A stretch of 64,000 bases of DNA from Geodermatophilus obscurus (GCF_900143215.1 NZ_FRDM01000001.1:1-64000); one strand, 5' to 3'. Positions 42,935 to 52,277 are shown, counted from the stretch's first letter. Numbers and translations are program-made. Notes: generated by a model not told the origin, from the letters alone.

Positions 42935-43771
42935 TCACTGGACGGCGTAGAAGACCCGCTCGTCGTCGAAGCTCATCGTCGGCTCGACGGAGAGCTGACC
43001 GCCGGGGATGGCGGACGGCGGGACGTCCATGCAGAACTGGAACGTGTCGGTGCCGCCCGGGTTGAGGGTGGGCGCGTCCATCGCGTCGTCCGCGAGCACG
43101 GCCATGCAGTCCGCATCGCTGTACTGGCGGGCATCGGTGCCGTGGAAGACCGCGGACAGATCCCAGCCGGGCATGCCCTCCTCGGCCCCCGTGTAGGTGA
43201 CGGTCAGCTGGGTGATCAAGTACTGCCCGGTCGGGGCCTCGTTGAACTCGTTGGCGGCGGCCACGGCGGCGTCGCCGTCGAGCTGCACCGCGTCCACGGT
43301 GACCTGGTAGTCGCCCACCTGCGCCGGGACCCCGAGGGCGACGACGTCCGCGGCGGGAGCCGCCTCGTCGCCGATGGCGGGCTCGGTGAGCCCGGGAGCC
43401 ACGGCGTCCGCCGGTGCGCTGCTCAGCTCCTCGTCGATGCTGCGCTCCACCTCGTCGATAACCGCGGAGTAGAACAACTGGGTCACGACGACCAGGACAA
43501 GAGCCACGACCGAGGTGACGAGCCCGGTGATCGCCAGGCCCGTTCCCCCGGCGGTGCCCCGGCGAGCGCGCAGCAGGGCCGGGATGCCCAGCCCCAGGCC
43601 GACCAGGGCGAGCACGGCGGCGAGGTTGTTGACGATGGGGATCCAGCTGGTCAGCAGCGCGATGATCCCGAGGACCATCGAGGCGATGGCGAGCCCGGCA
43701 CCCCTCCTCGGCGGGGCGGGAGGCTGGAACGGCGGGTACTGCTGGTACGGCGCCTGGGCAGGGTGGGACAC
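42935..43771 (-). CDS. DUF4190/DUF4352-type membrane protein
   Basis: The protein has 278 residues from the GTG at 43769-43771. A short Pro/Gln-rich start (APYQQYPPFQPP) precedes the DUF4190 segment, two membrane helices (LAIASMVLGIIALLTSW, AVLALVGLGLGIPAL), and a third helix. The extracellular part from ~residue 140 is a beta-sandwich like DUF4352 (QVGDYQVTVDAVQLDG to GQLSVEPTMSFDDERVFY). It may sense or bind something outside the cell. It diverges from the ABC-F gene. Confidence 0.75.
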   Translation of the reverse strand: MSHPAQAPYQQYPPFQPPAPPRRGAGLAIASMVLGIIALLTSWIPIVNNLAAVLALVGLGLGIPALLRARRGTAGGTGLAITGLVTSVVALVLVVVTQLFYSAVIDEVERSIDEELSSAPADAVAPGLTEPAIGDEAAPAADVVALGVPAQVGDYQVTVDAVQLDGDAAVAAANEFNEAPTGQYLITQLTVTYTGAEEGMPGWDLSAVFHGTDARQYSDADCMAVLADDAMDAPTLNPGGTDTFQFCMDVPPSAIPGGQLSVEPTMSFDDERVFYAVQ

Positions 43772-43968
43772 GGGAGGGCTCCTTCAGGGCTGGCGAGTCG
43801 GAGCGGGACCGTATGTGGATCCCGTCCCGGCGCGCGGATCCGGAGCCCGACCCGCCGCGTCGTCCCCCAACCGCCCCAGCAGCCTCGGGGGTGCTCGTCG
43901 CGGCTCGCCGGAGCCGGCCGGCGCCGGATCCGCCGCACACCGGTTGCCGCGACCCGGACGATGTCGGG

Positions 43969-45588
43969 GTGGGCTCCATCGACGTGACCGGGGTGCGGCA
44001 CACCCTCCCCGACGGCCGGGTGCTGCTCGACGGGGTCTCCTTCCGGGTCGGTGAGGGCGCCCGCGCCGCGCTGGTGGGCGAGAACGGTGCCGGGAAGACG
44101 ACGCTGCTGCGGATCGTCGCCGGTGACCTGGTGCCCGAGGGTGGCGCCGTGGCCCGCAGCGGCGGGCTGGGGGTGATGCGTCAGTTCATCGGCTCGGCGC
44201 GGGACGACACGACCGTCCAGCGCTTCCTCGTCGACCTCGCGCCGCCGGTCGTGCGGGCCGCGTGGGAGGCGGTCGAGGCCGCCGAGCTGACCCTCATGGA
44301 GACCGACGACGACACCGCGCAACTGGCCTACGCCGACGCGCTCGCGCAGTGGGGCGATGCCGGCGGCTACGAGGCCGAGGTCACCTGGGACGCGGTGACG
44401 GTGGCGGCGCTCGGCGTCCCCTACGACCGCTGCAAGTACCGCGAGCTGTCCTCCCTCTCCGGCGGGGAGCAGAAGCGGCTGGCGCTGGAGGCCCTGCTGC
44501 GCGGCCCGGACCAGGTGCTGCTGCTCGACGAGCCGGACAACTACCTCGACGTCCCCGGCAAGCGCTGGCTGGAGGAGCGGCTGCTGGCGACCCGCAAGAC
44601 GGTGCTGTTCGTCAGCCACGACCGGGAGCTGCTGGCCCGCGTCGCCGACCGGGTGGTCACCGTCGAGGGTGGGACGGCGTGGGTGCACGGCGGTGGGTTC
44701 GGCGGCTACGCGCAGGCGCGGACGGCGCGGCACGAGCGGATGGCGGAGCTGCGCCGGCGCTGGGACGAGGAGCACGCGCGACTGGTCGAGCTGGTGCGCA
44801 CGCTGCAGCAGCAGGCGGCCAACTCGCCGGACATGGCCTCGAGGTACCGGGCCGCGCAGACCCGGCTGGCGAGGTTCGAGGCCGAGGGGCCGCCGCCGGA
44901 CCGGCCGCCCGAGCAGCGGGTCACCATGCGGCTGCGGGGCGGGCGCACCGGTGTGCGCGCGGTCATGGCCGAGCAGCTGGAGCTCACCGGCCTGGTGCGG
45001 CCGTTCGACCTGGAGGTCTGGTACGGCGACCGGGTGGCCGTCCTCGGGGCCAACGGTGCGGGCAAGTCGCACTTCCTGCGGCTGCTGGCCGGCCAGGGCG
45101 TCGCGCACACCGGCTCGTGGCGGCTCGGTGCCCGCGTCGTCCCCGGCTTCTTCGCGCAGACCCATGCGCACCCGGAGTGGCTCGACCGCACCCTGGTCGA
45201 CCTGCTCTGGCACGGGGAACCCGGCCGGCCGGGTGTCGACCGCGGCCGCGCCATGGCGGCGCTGCGCCGGTACGGCCTCGCCGAGGCCGGCGACCAGTCG
45301 TTCGGCACGCTCTCGGGTGGGCAGCAGGCGCGCCTCCAGGTGCTGCTGCTGGAGCTGTCCGGCGCCACGCTGCTGCTGCTCGACGAGCCGACCGACAACC
45401 TCGACGTGCTGTCGGCGGAGTCCCTGGAGGAGGCGCTCGCCGCCTTCGACGGCACGGTGCTCGCCGTCACCCACGACCGCTGGTTCGCCCGCTCGTTCGA
45501 CCGGTTCCTGGTCTTCGGCACCGACGGACGGGTGTACGAGTCGGCCGAGCCGGTCTTCGACGAGACCCGGGCGCAGCGGGTGCGCTGA
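43969..45588 (+). CDS. ABC-F family ATPase
   Basis: The protein has 539 residues from the GTG at 43969. Two ABC domains are joined by a helical linker (residues ~235-300). The first has Walker A GENGAGKTT, signature LSGGEQKRLALEAL and Walker B VLLLDEPDNYLD. The second has GANGAGKSH, LSGGQQARLQVL and LLLLDEPTDNLD. No membrane helices are present, as in ABC-F proteins, which act on the ribosome as translation or antibiotic-protection factors. Which antibiotic, if any, cannot be told. Confidence 0.9.
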   Translation: MGSIDVTGVRHTLPDGRVLLDGVSFRVGEGARAALVGENGAGKTTLLRIVAGDLVPEGGAVARSGGLGVMRQFIGSARDDTTVQRFLVDLAPPVVRAAWEAVEAAELTLMETDDDTAQLAYADALAQWGDAGGYEAEVTWDAVTVAALGVPYDRCKYRELSSLSGGEQKRLALEALLRGPDQVLLLDEPDNYLDVPGKRWLEERLLATRKTVLFVSHDRELLARVADRVVTVEGGTAWVHGGGFGGYAQARTARHERMAELRRRWDEEHARLVELVRTLQQQAANSPDMASRYRAAQTRLARFEAEGPPPDRPPEQRVTMRLRGGRTGVRAVMAEQLELTGLVRPFDLEVWYGDRVAVLGANGAGKSHFLRLLAGQGVAHTGSWRLGARVVPGFFAQTHAHPEWLDRTLVDLLWHGEPGRPGVDRGRAMAALRRYGLAEAGDQSFGTLSGGQQARLQVLLLELSGATLLLLDEPTDNLDVLSAESLEEALAAFDGTVLAVTHDRWFARSFDRFLVFGTDGRVYESAEPVFDETRAQRVR

Positions 45589-45638
45589 GGGATGTCAGGG
45601 CGGCTTGACAGTCAGGATGACCTGACGGATGCTGGGGC

Positions 45639-46037
45639 ATGGCCGACATCGACGCCCTGGACCGCGAGCACACCCTCTCGACCGCCGTCCGGCGGTACGA
45701 GGAGCTGCGGACCCGCGACTCCCTGGCCGCCCCCGATGATCCGGAGGGTCCCCGTCCCCTGGACCGGGCCGAGGCGCTGGAGCTGCTGGCCCTCGGCGAG
45801 GTGGTCGCCCGCAAGGCCGGCCAGGGGCGACAGCTGACGGTCCGGACGGCGCGGGGTGCCGGAGCCTCGTGGGCCGACATCGGGCAGGCCCTCGGCACCA
45901 CCCGCCAGTCGGCCTGGGAGGCGCACCGCCGGTGGATCGACGGGCAGGCCGCCCAGCGCGGCGCCGTCGGTCAGATCGGCTTCGACGAGGACGACGCCGC
46001 GGCCGCCCGTGCGCTGGCCGGCGACAGCGCCCACTGA
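45639..46037 (+). CDS. helix-turn-helix protein
   Basis: The protein has 132 residues. ALELLALGEVVARKAGQGRQ is followed by a helix-turn-helix (GASWADIGQALGTTRQSAWE, then AHRRWID). The sequence resembles small actinobacterial DNA-binding proteins that carry a C-terminal HTH of the sigma-70-region-4 kind. It follows the ABC-F gene by 50 bases and ends at a 74-bp palindromic element. Target unknown. Confidence 0.7.
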   Translation: MADIDALDREHTLSTAVRRYEELRTRDSLAAPDDPEGPRPLDRAEALELLALGEVVARKAGQGRQLTVRTARGAGASWADIGQALGTTRQSAWEAHRRWIDGQAAQRGAVGQIGFDEDDAAAARALAGDSAH

Positions 46038-46070
46038 GCAGTCCGTCCCGGCCCGATCCGCCAGGAGCCG

Positions 46071-46144
46071 CCGTTGATCATGGGGCTGTTGTCGACGCCG
46101 CCGACGTGTCCGACCGAGTCGCCTGCGACAACGCCATGATCAAC
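46071..46144 (-). repeat. 74-bp palindromic repeat, copy 1
   Basis: On the minus strand it starts GTTGATCATGGCGTTGTCGC and ends CAGCCCCATGATCAACGG, so the two ends can pair. A second copy at 52278-52351 is 61/74 identical, including the inner part. It sits between convergent genes (HTH and MFS). Confidence 0.85.
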
Positions 46145-46164
46145 CTGGACAGGTGGTCGGCCGG

Positions 46165-47367
46165 TCAGGCTGCGGTGCGGTACTCCGCGGGGACGGCGTC
46201 CGGTTCCGCGGCGGACCGGACCTGCTCGCGCCGGTCGGCCGCCCGCACGACGACGGCGATCCCGGCGCCGACGAGCGCGAGCACCGCGCCCACCCAGATC
46301 GGCGCGGTGTAGCCCAAGCCCTCCGACAGCACTGCCGCGCCGAGGGCGGCCCCGAGGGCGTTGGCCACGTTGAAGGCGCCCTGGTTGGCGGCCGAGACGA
46401 GGCTGCCGCCGGGCACCCGCGCGGCCTCGATGACGCCGTTCTGCACCACCGGACCCAGAGCGAAGGCCAGCGTGCCGAACAGCACCAGCAGCACCACCGC
46501 GGCGACCGGGGTGCGGGCCACGAGGGCGAACGCGGCCAGCACGAGGGCGGTGGCCAGCAGGCCGACCGCGACGAAGGAGAAGCCGTAGCGGTCGCCCAGC
46601 CTGCCGCCGACGAGGGTGCCCACGGTGGTGCCGGCGCCGAAGAGCGCCAGCACCGGCGTCACCCACTCCACCGGGATGCCGCCGAGCTCGGTGAGGATCG
46701 GGCTGACGTAGCTGTAGACGGCGAACAGCGCGGAGAAGCCGACCATCGTCAGGCCGAGCACCAGCCACACCTGGCCGCGGCGGAAGGCGGCCAGCTCGGT
46801 GCGCAGGTCGGCGGGCTCGCCCAGTTCGCCCGGCAGCCAGGCCATCAGCCCGGCGATCGTGACCAGGCCGATGACGGCGATCGCGGCGAGCACCAGCCGC
46901 CAGCTGGTCTGCTGGGCGACGAACGTGCCCAGGGGGACGCCGACCACGTTGGCCACGGTCAGCCCGGTGATCATCAGCGAGATCGCGCTGGTGGACCGCT
47001 CGGGCGCGACCAGCCGGCGGGCGGCCACCGCGCCGACGCCGAAGAAGGAGCCGTGCGCCAGCGCGGTGAGCACCCGGGCGGCGGCGAGCGTCTCGTAGGT
47101 GGGCGCCACCGCCGACAGCGCGTTGCCGACGACGAACAGCACCATGAGCCCGACCAGGGTGCGCCGCGGCGGGAACCGCACGCCGAGCGCGGTGAGGGTG
47201 GGTGCTCCCACGACCACGCCGACGGCGTAGGCGGAGATCAGCAGGCCGACGGAGGGCACCGAGACGCCGAGACCGTCGGCGATCTCGGGCAGCATGCCCA
47301 TGACGACGAACTCGGTGGTGCCGATGCCGAAGGCCCCGATGGCGAGGGCGAGCAGGGCGCGGGGCAC
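46165..47367 (-). CDS. MFS exporter (AraJ/DHA1-like)
   Basis: The protein has 400 residues from the GTG at 47365-47367 with 12 membrane helices. The start FGIGTTEFVVMGMLPEIADG is the signature of the AraJ/YdhP (DHA1, sugar-efflux/drug) group. RVLTALAHGSFFGVGAVAAR and GGRLGDRYG are motif-C and motif-A-like segments. It probably exports small molecules with proton antiport. It ends 21 bases from a 74-bp palindrome and diverges from nothing on the same strand. Confidence 0.88.
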   Translation of the reverse strand: MPRALLALAIGAFGIGTTEFVVMGMLPEIADGLGVSVPSVGLLISAYAVGVVVGAPTLTALGVRFPPRRTLVGLMVLFVVGNALSAVAPTYETLAAARVLTALAHGSFFGVGAVAARRLVAPERSTSAISLMITGLTVANVVGVPLGTFVAQQTSWRLVLAAIAVIGLVTIAGLMAWLPGELGEPADLRTELAAFRRGQVWLVLGLTMVGFSALFAVYSYVSPILTELGGIPVEWVTPVLALFGAGTTVGTLVGGRLGDRYGFSFVAVGLLATALVLAAFALVARTPVAAVVLLVLFGTLAFALGPVVQNGVIEAARVPGGSLVSAANQGAFNVANALGAALGAAVLSEGLGYTAPIWVGAVLALVGAGIAVVVRAADRREQVRSAAEPDAVPAEYRTAA

Positions 47368-47461
47368 GGGGCGGCTCCAGGGACGGCGGCGCGGACGAGG
47401 TGGGGCGGACTGCGTCGTCCGGCTGGGTCCTCCGGGGAGACCCTCTCCGAGAGAGCAAGGC

Positions 47462-47491
47462 GGCGTCCCGGGCCGGCATGCCCGGGACGCC
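47462..47491 (-). terminator. perfect 12-bp hairpin after the dehydrogenase gene
   Basis: GGCGTCCCGGGC and GCCCGGGACGCC are exact reverse complements separated by CGGCAT. It lies 26 bases past the stop of the minus-strand alcohol dehydrogenase. No U-tract follows, as is common in actinobacteria. Confidence 0.75.
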
Positions 47492-47517
47492 GCGTGGGTC
47501 TGCTCACACGGAGCGGG

Positions 47518-48699
47518 TCAGGGCGTGAGCAGCACCTTGACCGCGCCGTCCTTCTTCTCGCGGAAGTCCGCGTAGGCCTGCGGCGCCTGCTCGAGCGGCA
47601 TGTGGTGGGTGGCGAAGTCGTCGACGCCCAGCGGGTCGCCCTCGGTGAGGATCGGCAGGATGTCGGGCACCCAGCGCCACACGTTGGCCTGACCCATCCG
47701 CAGCTGGATCTGCTTGTCGAACATCCGCATGAGCGGCACCGGGTCGGTCGCGCCGCCGTAGACGCCGGACAGCGAGATGGTCCCACCGCGCCGGACCGCG
47801 TCGATGGCGGTGTTGAAGGCGGCCAGCCGGTCGACGCCGACCACCTGCATGACCTTCTCCATGACCGCGTCGGGGACCACCGCGGTGGCCTTCTGGGCGA
47901 TGCTCGCCAGCGGGGAGCCGTGCGCCTCCATGCCCACCGCGTCGATGACCGCGTCGGCGCCGCGGCCGGCGGTCGCGTCCTGGATTTGCTGCACGACCTC
48001 GTCCTTGTCCGTCGAGCGGATGACGTGCGTGCCGCGCGCGGTGGCCCGGGCCAGCCGCTCCGGGACGACGTCGGACGCGTACACGCTCTCGATGCCCAGG
48101 TGGTGGGCGATGCGGGTGCACATGTCGCCGATCGGGCCGAGGCCCAGCACCAGCAGCGTGCCGCCGGGCGGCGTCGCCGCGTACTGGACGGCCTGCCACG
48201 CGGTGGGCAGCACGTCGGAGAGGTAGACGAACCGGTCGTCGGGCAGCCCCTCGGGGACCGTGATCGGCAGCGTGTTGCCGAAGGGCACCCGCAGGTACTC
48301 CGCCTGACCGCCGGGCACCTGGCCGTAGAGCTTGGTGTAGCCGAACAGCGAGGCGCCGAAGCCCTGCTCGCGGTTCTGCGTCGTCTCGCACTGGGACTGC
48401 AGGCCCTGGGAGCACATCCAGCAGGTGCCGCAGGAGATGTTGAAGGGGACGACGACCCGGTCGCCGGGCTTCACCGCGGTGACCTGCGCGCCGACCTCGC
48501 GGACGACGCCCATCGGCTCGTGGCCCATCACGTCGCCGACCGTCATGAACGGCGCCATGACCTCGATGAGGTGGAGGTCGGACCCGCAGATGCCGCTCGA
48601 GGTGACCTCGACGACGACGTCGGTGGGGTCCTGGATCGTGGGGTCCGGGACGGTGTCCACCCGGACGTCGGCTCGGCCGTGCCAGGTCACTGCGCGCAT
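47518..48699 (-). CDS. zinc-dependent alcohol dehydrogenase (glutathione-independent formaldehyde-dehydrogenase-like)
   Basis: The protein has 393 residues from the ATG at 48697-48699; a longer frame upstream is not supported. Zinc ligands are in GICGSDLHLIE and MGHEPMGVVREVG, and the structural-zinc Cys are in NISCGTCWMCSQGLQSQCE. The NAD-binding fold is LLVLGLGPIGDMCTRIAHH. The MDR subgroup with long QNREQGFGASLFGYTKLYG loop resembles glutathione-independent formaldehyde dehydrogenases. Formaldehyde from vanillate demethylation would be one substrate, but that link is a guess. Confidence 0.85.
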   Translation of the reverse strand: MRAVTWHGRADVRVDTVPDPTIQDPTDVVVEVTSSGICGSDLHLIEVMAPFMTVGDVMGHEPMGVVREVGAQVTAVKPGDRVVVPFNISCGTCWMCSQGLQSQCETTQNREQGFGASLFGYTKLYGQVPGGQAEYLRVPFGNTLPITVPEGLPDDRFVYLSDVLPTAWQAVQYAATPPGGTLLVLGLGPIGDMCTRIAHHLGIESVYASDVVPERLARATARGTHVIRSTDKDEVVQQIQDATAGRGADAVIDAVGMEAHGSPLASIAQKATAVVPDAVMEKVMQVVGVDRLAAFNTAIDAVRRGGTISLSGVYGGATDPVPLMRMFDKQIQLRMGQANVWRWVPDILPILTEGDPLGVDDFATHHMPLEQAPQAYADFREKKDGAVKVLLTP

Positions 48700-48901
48700 G
48701 GGGGATGGGCTCCTCGAGGGGCTGTCTACCGGGTTCGGACAAGGGTCTTGTGCCCTGACGTGACGTCCATCGCGCCTCCGTGCGCCGTACCTCGGCGTGT
48801 TGGTCACGGTCGGTCAGGCAGGGTCGACGTGGCGTCGACGGTCAACCGCGCATCCCCGTGATCCCGCTCACCGGACCGGACCCTTATTCCCCCGAGCAAA
48901 G

Positions 48902-48917
48902 GTCACGAAATGGTCAC
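48902..48917 (+). promoter_or_regulatory. direct GTCAC pair upstream of the M23 peptidase (MtrA-like)
   Basis: GTCAC occurs at 48902 and 48913, 11 bases apart (GGTCACGAAATGGTCACGG). Direct repeats of this kind resemble sites of the actinobacterial cell-wall regulator MtrA. It lies about 75 bases before the peptidase start codon. The match is weak evidence. Confidence 0.35.
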
Positions 48918-48992
48918 GGCATGTTTGTATGGCTTGCGTCCGCTTCCCCCGGACAGCGCACGACGACCCCATCCCCTCCGGAAGCCAGGTGC

Positions 48993-49961
48993 ATGAGCCA
49001 GCTCCACCACGACCGTCCCGTCCACGAGAACGAGGCGGCCCCGCACACCGTCCCGACGCAGCGCACGGGGGATGCGCGACCGTCGGGCACCACTACCGAG
49101 GAGCCGCGGCTCACCGAGGTCGCCGACCTCGCCGACCTCACCCAGCAGGCCGAGGCCACCGCCCGCGCCGGCATCGAGGACGTCCGCCCGGCCTCCGCGG
49201 TGCCGGTCCTGACCGGTGGACGACGGAGCCGCCACCGCACCCGCCGGATCCCGGCGCCGGCCCGCCGTCCGGCCGTCTACCTGGCCGCGGCGCTCGTCGG
49301 GGCCAGCGGTCTGGGCCTGTTCGCCGTCGGCGACCGCGCTGTCGCCGAGGAGACCGACGTGGCCGAGCGCTCCTCGGTCAGCGTCGCCGAGGAGCTCGGC
49401 CTGGACGGGGGACCGCAGGCCGCGGTCCCCGAGACCGACGCCGCCGCCCGGCTCGGTGAGCTGACCGCCAGCCGCACCGCGCGGGAGGCCGAGCAGGCCG
49501 CCGCCGCGCAGGCGCAGGCCGAGGCCGACCGGCTCGCCGCCGAGGCGATCGCGGAGGCCGCCCGCCCCGAGGCGGTGCTGCCCGTCGACGGCGGCCGGCT
49601 GACCAGTGGCTTCGGGTCCCGGTGGGGCACCGTGCACGCCGGCATCGACCTCGCGGCGCCCATGCGCACGCCGGAGAAGGCCGCGATGGACGGCGTCGTG
49701 CTCGAGGCCGGCCCGGCCAGCGGCTACGGCCTGGCGGTCTTCGTCCAGCACGGCAACGGCGACGTCACCGTCTACGGCCACATGGACGAGATCCTGGTGT
49801 CGGCCGGCCAGGTCGTCCGCGCGGGCGACACCATCGCGCTGCTCGGCAACCGCGGCCAGTCCACCGGCCCGCACCTGCACTTCGAGGTGCGCCTGGGCGG
49901 CCTGGGTGGTCAGAAGGTCGACCCGGTGCCCTACCTGCAGGAGCGCGGCGTCCAGATCTGA
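48993..49961 (+). CDS. M23-family peptidoglycan endopeptidase, membrane-anchored
   Basis: The protein has 322 residues from the ATG at 48993. Residues 1-~90 are cytoplasmic and disordered, followed by one membrane helix (AVYLAAALVGASGLGLFAVG) and an Ala/Glu-rich coiled coil (TAREAEQAAAAQAQAEADRL). The LytM domain has GSRWGTVHAGIDLAAP (zinc ligands H, D) and GHMDEILVSAGQVVRAGD, with TGPHLHFEVRLGG holding the last His pair. It is predicted to cut peptide cross-links outside the membrane during growth. It is monocistronic, with a repeat element right after the stop codon. Confidence 0.88.
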   Translation: MSQLHHDRPVHENEAAPHTVPTQRTGDARPSGTTTEEPRLTEVADLADLTQQAEATARAGIEDVRPASAVPVLTGGRRSRHRTRRIPAPARRPAVYLAAALVGASGLGLFAVGDRAVAEETDVAERSSVSVAEELGLDGGPQAAVPETDAAARLGELTASRTAREAEQAAAAQAQAEADRLAAEAIAEAARPEAVLPVDGGRLTSGFGSRWGTVHAGIDLAAPMRTPEKAAMDGVVLEAGPASGYGLAVFVQHGNGDVTVYGHMDEILVSAGQVVRAGDTIALLGNRGQSTGPHLHFEVRLGGLGGQKVDPVPYLQERGVQI

Positions 49962-50119
49962 CAGAGGACCCCGTCCTCCCCACCCTTCGCTGGCTCAGGG
50001 CGGGACCCGGGACGGGCCGCCCCTGCCCCCGCCACCCGCAGCAGAAGGACCCCGTCCTCCCCAGCCTCGCAAGCTCGGGCCGGGACCCGGAACGGGGCCA
50101 GGGTCCCTGCAGGGGGCCG
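49962..50119. repeat. dispersed palindromic repeat, two copies and a tail
   Basis: Copy one (49962-50016) begins right after the peptidase stop. Copy two (50044-50099) begins GAAGGACCCCGTCCTCCCC. A CCCTGCAGGGGGCC tail follows, leading into GTTCCAGCACGTCACC, a string seen again at 58.59 kb. Confidence 0.85.
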
Positions 50120-50188
50120 TTCCAGCACGTCACCAGGCCCGCTGCGGGACACTCGGAGCGTGCGGGACGCGACGGCGGGGGAGTGGTG

Positions 50189-51112
50189 ATGGGGCACGGG
50201 CACGACCACGGCGTCCCCGCGGGAACCGCCTCGGCCGCGTACCGCCGCCGGCTGGCCGTCGTCCTCGGGCTCACCGTCGCGGTGGCCGTCGCGGAGATCG
50301 CCGGCGCGGTGGTCTCCGGGTCGCTGGCGCTGCTCGCCGACGCCGGGCACATGGCCACCGACGCCGTGGGCATCGGTCTGGCGCTCGGGGCGGTGTCCCT
50401 GGCCCAGCGGCCCGCCCGCGGACGGCGCACCTTCGGCTGGCAGCGCGCGGAGATCCTCGCAGCCGTCGCCAACGGCCTGCTGCTGGTCGCCGTCGCCGGC
50501 TACGTCGTCGTGGAGGCCGTCCGCCGGATCGGGGACCCGCCGCAGATCGACGCGGGCGTGGTGCTCGCCGTCGCCGCGGTCGGCCTGGTGGTCAACCTCG
50601 CCGGCCTGGCGCTGCTGCATGCCGGCCGGTCCCGTTCCCTCGCCGTCCGGGGCGCCCACCTCGAGGTGCTCGGCGACGCGCTGGGATCGGTCGCCGTCCT
50701 CGTCGCCGCCGTCGTCGTCGCCACCACCGGCTGGACGCCGGCCGACACCGTCGCCTCGCTGCTCATCGCCGCGCTGGTGCTGCCGCGGGCGTGGTCGCTG
50801 CTGCGCGAGGCGGTCGACGTGCTCCTGGAGGCCGCGCCGCGCGGGGTGGACCTGGACCAGGTGCGGGCGCACGTCCTCGGGGTGGACGGCGTCGTCGGCG
50901 TCCACGACCTGCACGCCTGGACGATCACCTCCGGACTGCCGGTGCTCTCCGCACACGTCGTCGTCAGCGACGAGGCGCTGGCCGACGGCCACGGCGGACG
51001 GGTGCTCGACGCGCTGTGCGCCTGCCTGGGGGACCACTTCGACGTCGAGCACTGCACCTTCCAGCTGGAGGCCGAGACGCACGCCGGCCACGAGGCGCCG
51101 GTCCACGAGTGA
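50189..51112 (+). CDS. cation diffusion facilitator (CzcD-like metal exporter)
   Basis: The protein has 307 residues from the ATG at 50189; a GTG one codon before is possible. A His-rich start (GHGHDHG) leads to six membrane helices. The metal-binding motif of helix II is LADAGHMATDAVG and that of helix V is HLEVLGDALGSVAVLVAAVV. FGWQRAEILAAVANG is the CzcD subgroup signature. The cytoplasmic C-terminal domain ends in a His-containing stretch (HAGHEAPVHE). It exports Zn2+, Cd2+ or Co2+ in exchange for protons. It is alone, bracketed by repeats. Confidence 0.92.
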   Translation: MGHGHDHGVPAGTASAAYRRRLAVVLGLTVAVAVAEIAGAVVSGSLALLADAGHMATDAVGIGLALGAVSLAQRPARGRRTFGWQRAEILAAVANGLLLVAVAGYVVVEAVRRIGDPPQIDAGVVLAVAAVGLVVNLAGLALLHAGRSRSLAVRGAHLEVLGDALGSVAVLVAAVVVATTGWTPADTVASLLIAALVLPRAWSLLREAVDVLLEAAPRGVDLDQVRAHVLGVDGVVGVHDLHAWTITSGLPVLSAHVVVSDEALADGHGGRVLDALCACLGDHFDVEHCTFQLEAETHAGHEAPVHE

Positions 51113-51115
51113 CGT

Positions 51116-51205
51116 TGAAGGGCCACCCTTCCCCCCGCGCCTCGTAGAAGGACCCCGTCCTCCCCACCCTTCGCAGGCTCAGGGCGGTGCCCTGGACGGG
51201 GCCAC
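51116..51205. repeat. dispersed palindromic repeat, complete copy plus partial
   Basis: A short GAAGGGCCACCCTTCCCCC hairpin at 51118 is followed by a complete copy from GAAGGACCCCGTCCTCCCC (51147) to CCTGGACGGGGCCAC. It begins four bases after the CDF stop codon. Confidence 0.85.
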
Positions 51206-51267
51206 CCGGTCGGGTTCCGTGGTGGGACAGTGGAGTCACCAGGCGCACGGCACGGCAGGAGGCAGCG

Positions 51268-52227
51268 GTGGACCACGGTCATCACTCGGGCATGTGGGTG
51301 CCCGCGGAGCCGCCGACCTGGGGCCGGTTGTTCCTGCCCCACCTCGACGGCTGGTCGTGGCTGGCGGTCCTGAGCCTGGTCGGCATCGTCGGCTACCTCG
51401 CAGCGGTCGGGGTGCTGCGCCGCACGGGCGTGGCCTGGCCGTGGTGGCGGACGACGTCCTGGGTCGCGGGCTGTCTCTCGCTGTTCGCGGTGACCGGCAC
51501 CTGGCTCAACGGCTACAGCATGGTGCTGTTCAGCCTCCACATGGCCCAGCACATGGTGCTGTCGATGCTGGTGCCGATCCTGCTGCTGCTGGGCGCCCCG
51601 GTCACCCTGGCGCTGCGGACGCTGCCGCGCGGCAAGCGGCTGGCCGGCGTCCCGCGGGCGCTGCTGCTCGACGCGCTGCACAGCCGGGCCGCCCGAGTGC
51701 TGTCGCACCCAGCGTTCACGCTGCCGCTGTTCCTGGCCAGCCTCTACGCCGTCTACTTCACGCCCGTCTTCGACGCGCTGATGGGCAACCCGTTCGGGCA
51801 CCAGTTCATGCTGGCCCACTTCACGGTGACCGGACTGCTGTTCTTCGGCCCGATCCTGGCCCAGGACCCGTGGCCCCGGACGACCGGCCACGGCGGCCGG
51901 ATGATCGAGCTGATGCTGCCGATGCCGTTCCACGCCTTCTTCGGCGTCGCGATCCTGATGGCCGGCTCGCTGGTCGTGGAGACGTTCGCCAGCCCCCCGG
52001 CCGGCTGGGGCGTCGACCCGCTGGCCGACCAGAAGACCGCCGGGAGCATCGCCTGGTCCTTCGGCGAGATCCCGACGGTCTTCGTCATGGCGCTGGTGCT
52101 GTTCGCCTGGATGGGCTCCGAGCAGCGCAAGGCCCGCCGGCTCGACCGGGTCGCCGACCGCACCGAGGACGCCGAGCTGACCGCCTACAACGAGCGCCTC
52201 AGGGCCCTCGCCGCGCGCGGCCGCTGA
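51268..52227 (+). CDS. ctaG: CtaG-type cytochrome c oxidase assembly protein
   Basis: The protein has 319 residues from the GTG at 51268, behind AGGAGG. A His-rich start (DHGHHSG) is followed by seven to eight membrane helices. The CtaG/caa3_CtaG signature includes FSLHMAQHMVLSMLVPILLL, where the His could bind copper or heme, and MLAHFTVTGLLFFGPILAQD. It is thought to help copper delivery to the oxidase. The oxidase subunit gene ctaD is 5 kb downstream. Confidence 0.85.
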   Translation: MDHGHHSGMWVPAEPPTWGRLFLPHLDGWSWLAVLSLVGIVGYLAAVGVLRRTGVAWPWWRTTSWVAGCLSLFAVTGTWLNGYSMVLFSLHMAQHMVLSMLVPILLLLGAPVTLALRTLPRGKRLAGVPRALLLDALHSRAARVLSHPAFTLPLFLASLYAVYFTPVFDALMGNPFGHQFMLAHFTVTGLLFFGPILAQDPWPRTTGHGGRMIELMLPMPFHAFFGVAILMAGSLVVETFASPPAGWGVDPLADQKTAGSIAWSFGEIPTVFVMALVLFAWMGSEQRKARRLDRVADRTEDAELTAYNERLRALAARGR

Positions 52228-52277
52228 CGTCGTCCTGCCCCCTGCGCCGCGCTCCCTCCGAGCCGACGGAACCCTGC

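Noticed and set aside
43651-45474. A 607-codon minus-strand frame opposite the ABC-F gene
   Set aside because: The plus strand encodes two intact ABC domains; the minus frame has no motif and shadow composition.
48800-48990. A c-di-AMP (ydaO-type) riboswitch upstream of the M23 peptidase
   Set aside because: Such riboswitches occur upstream of wall genes, but I found none of the conserved stems in this leader.
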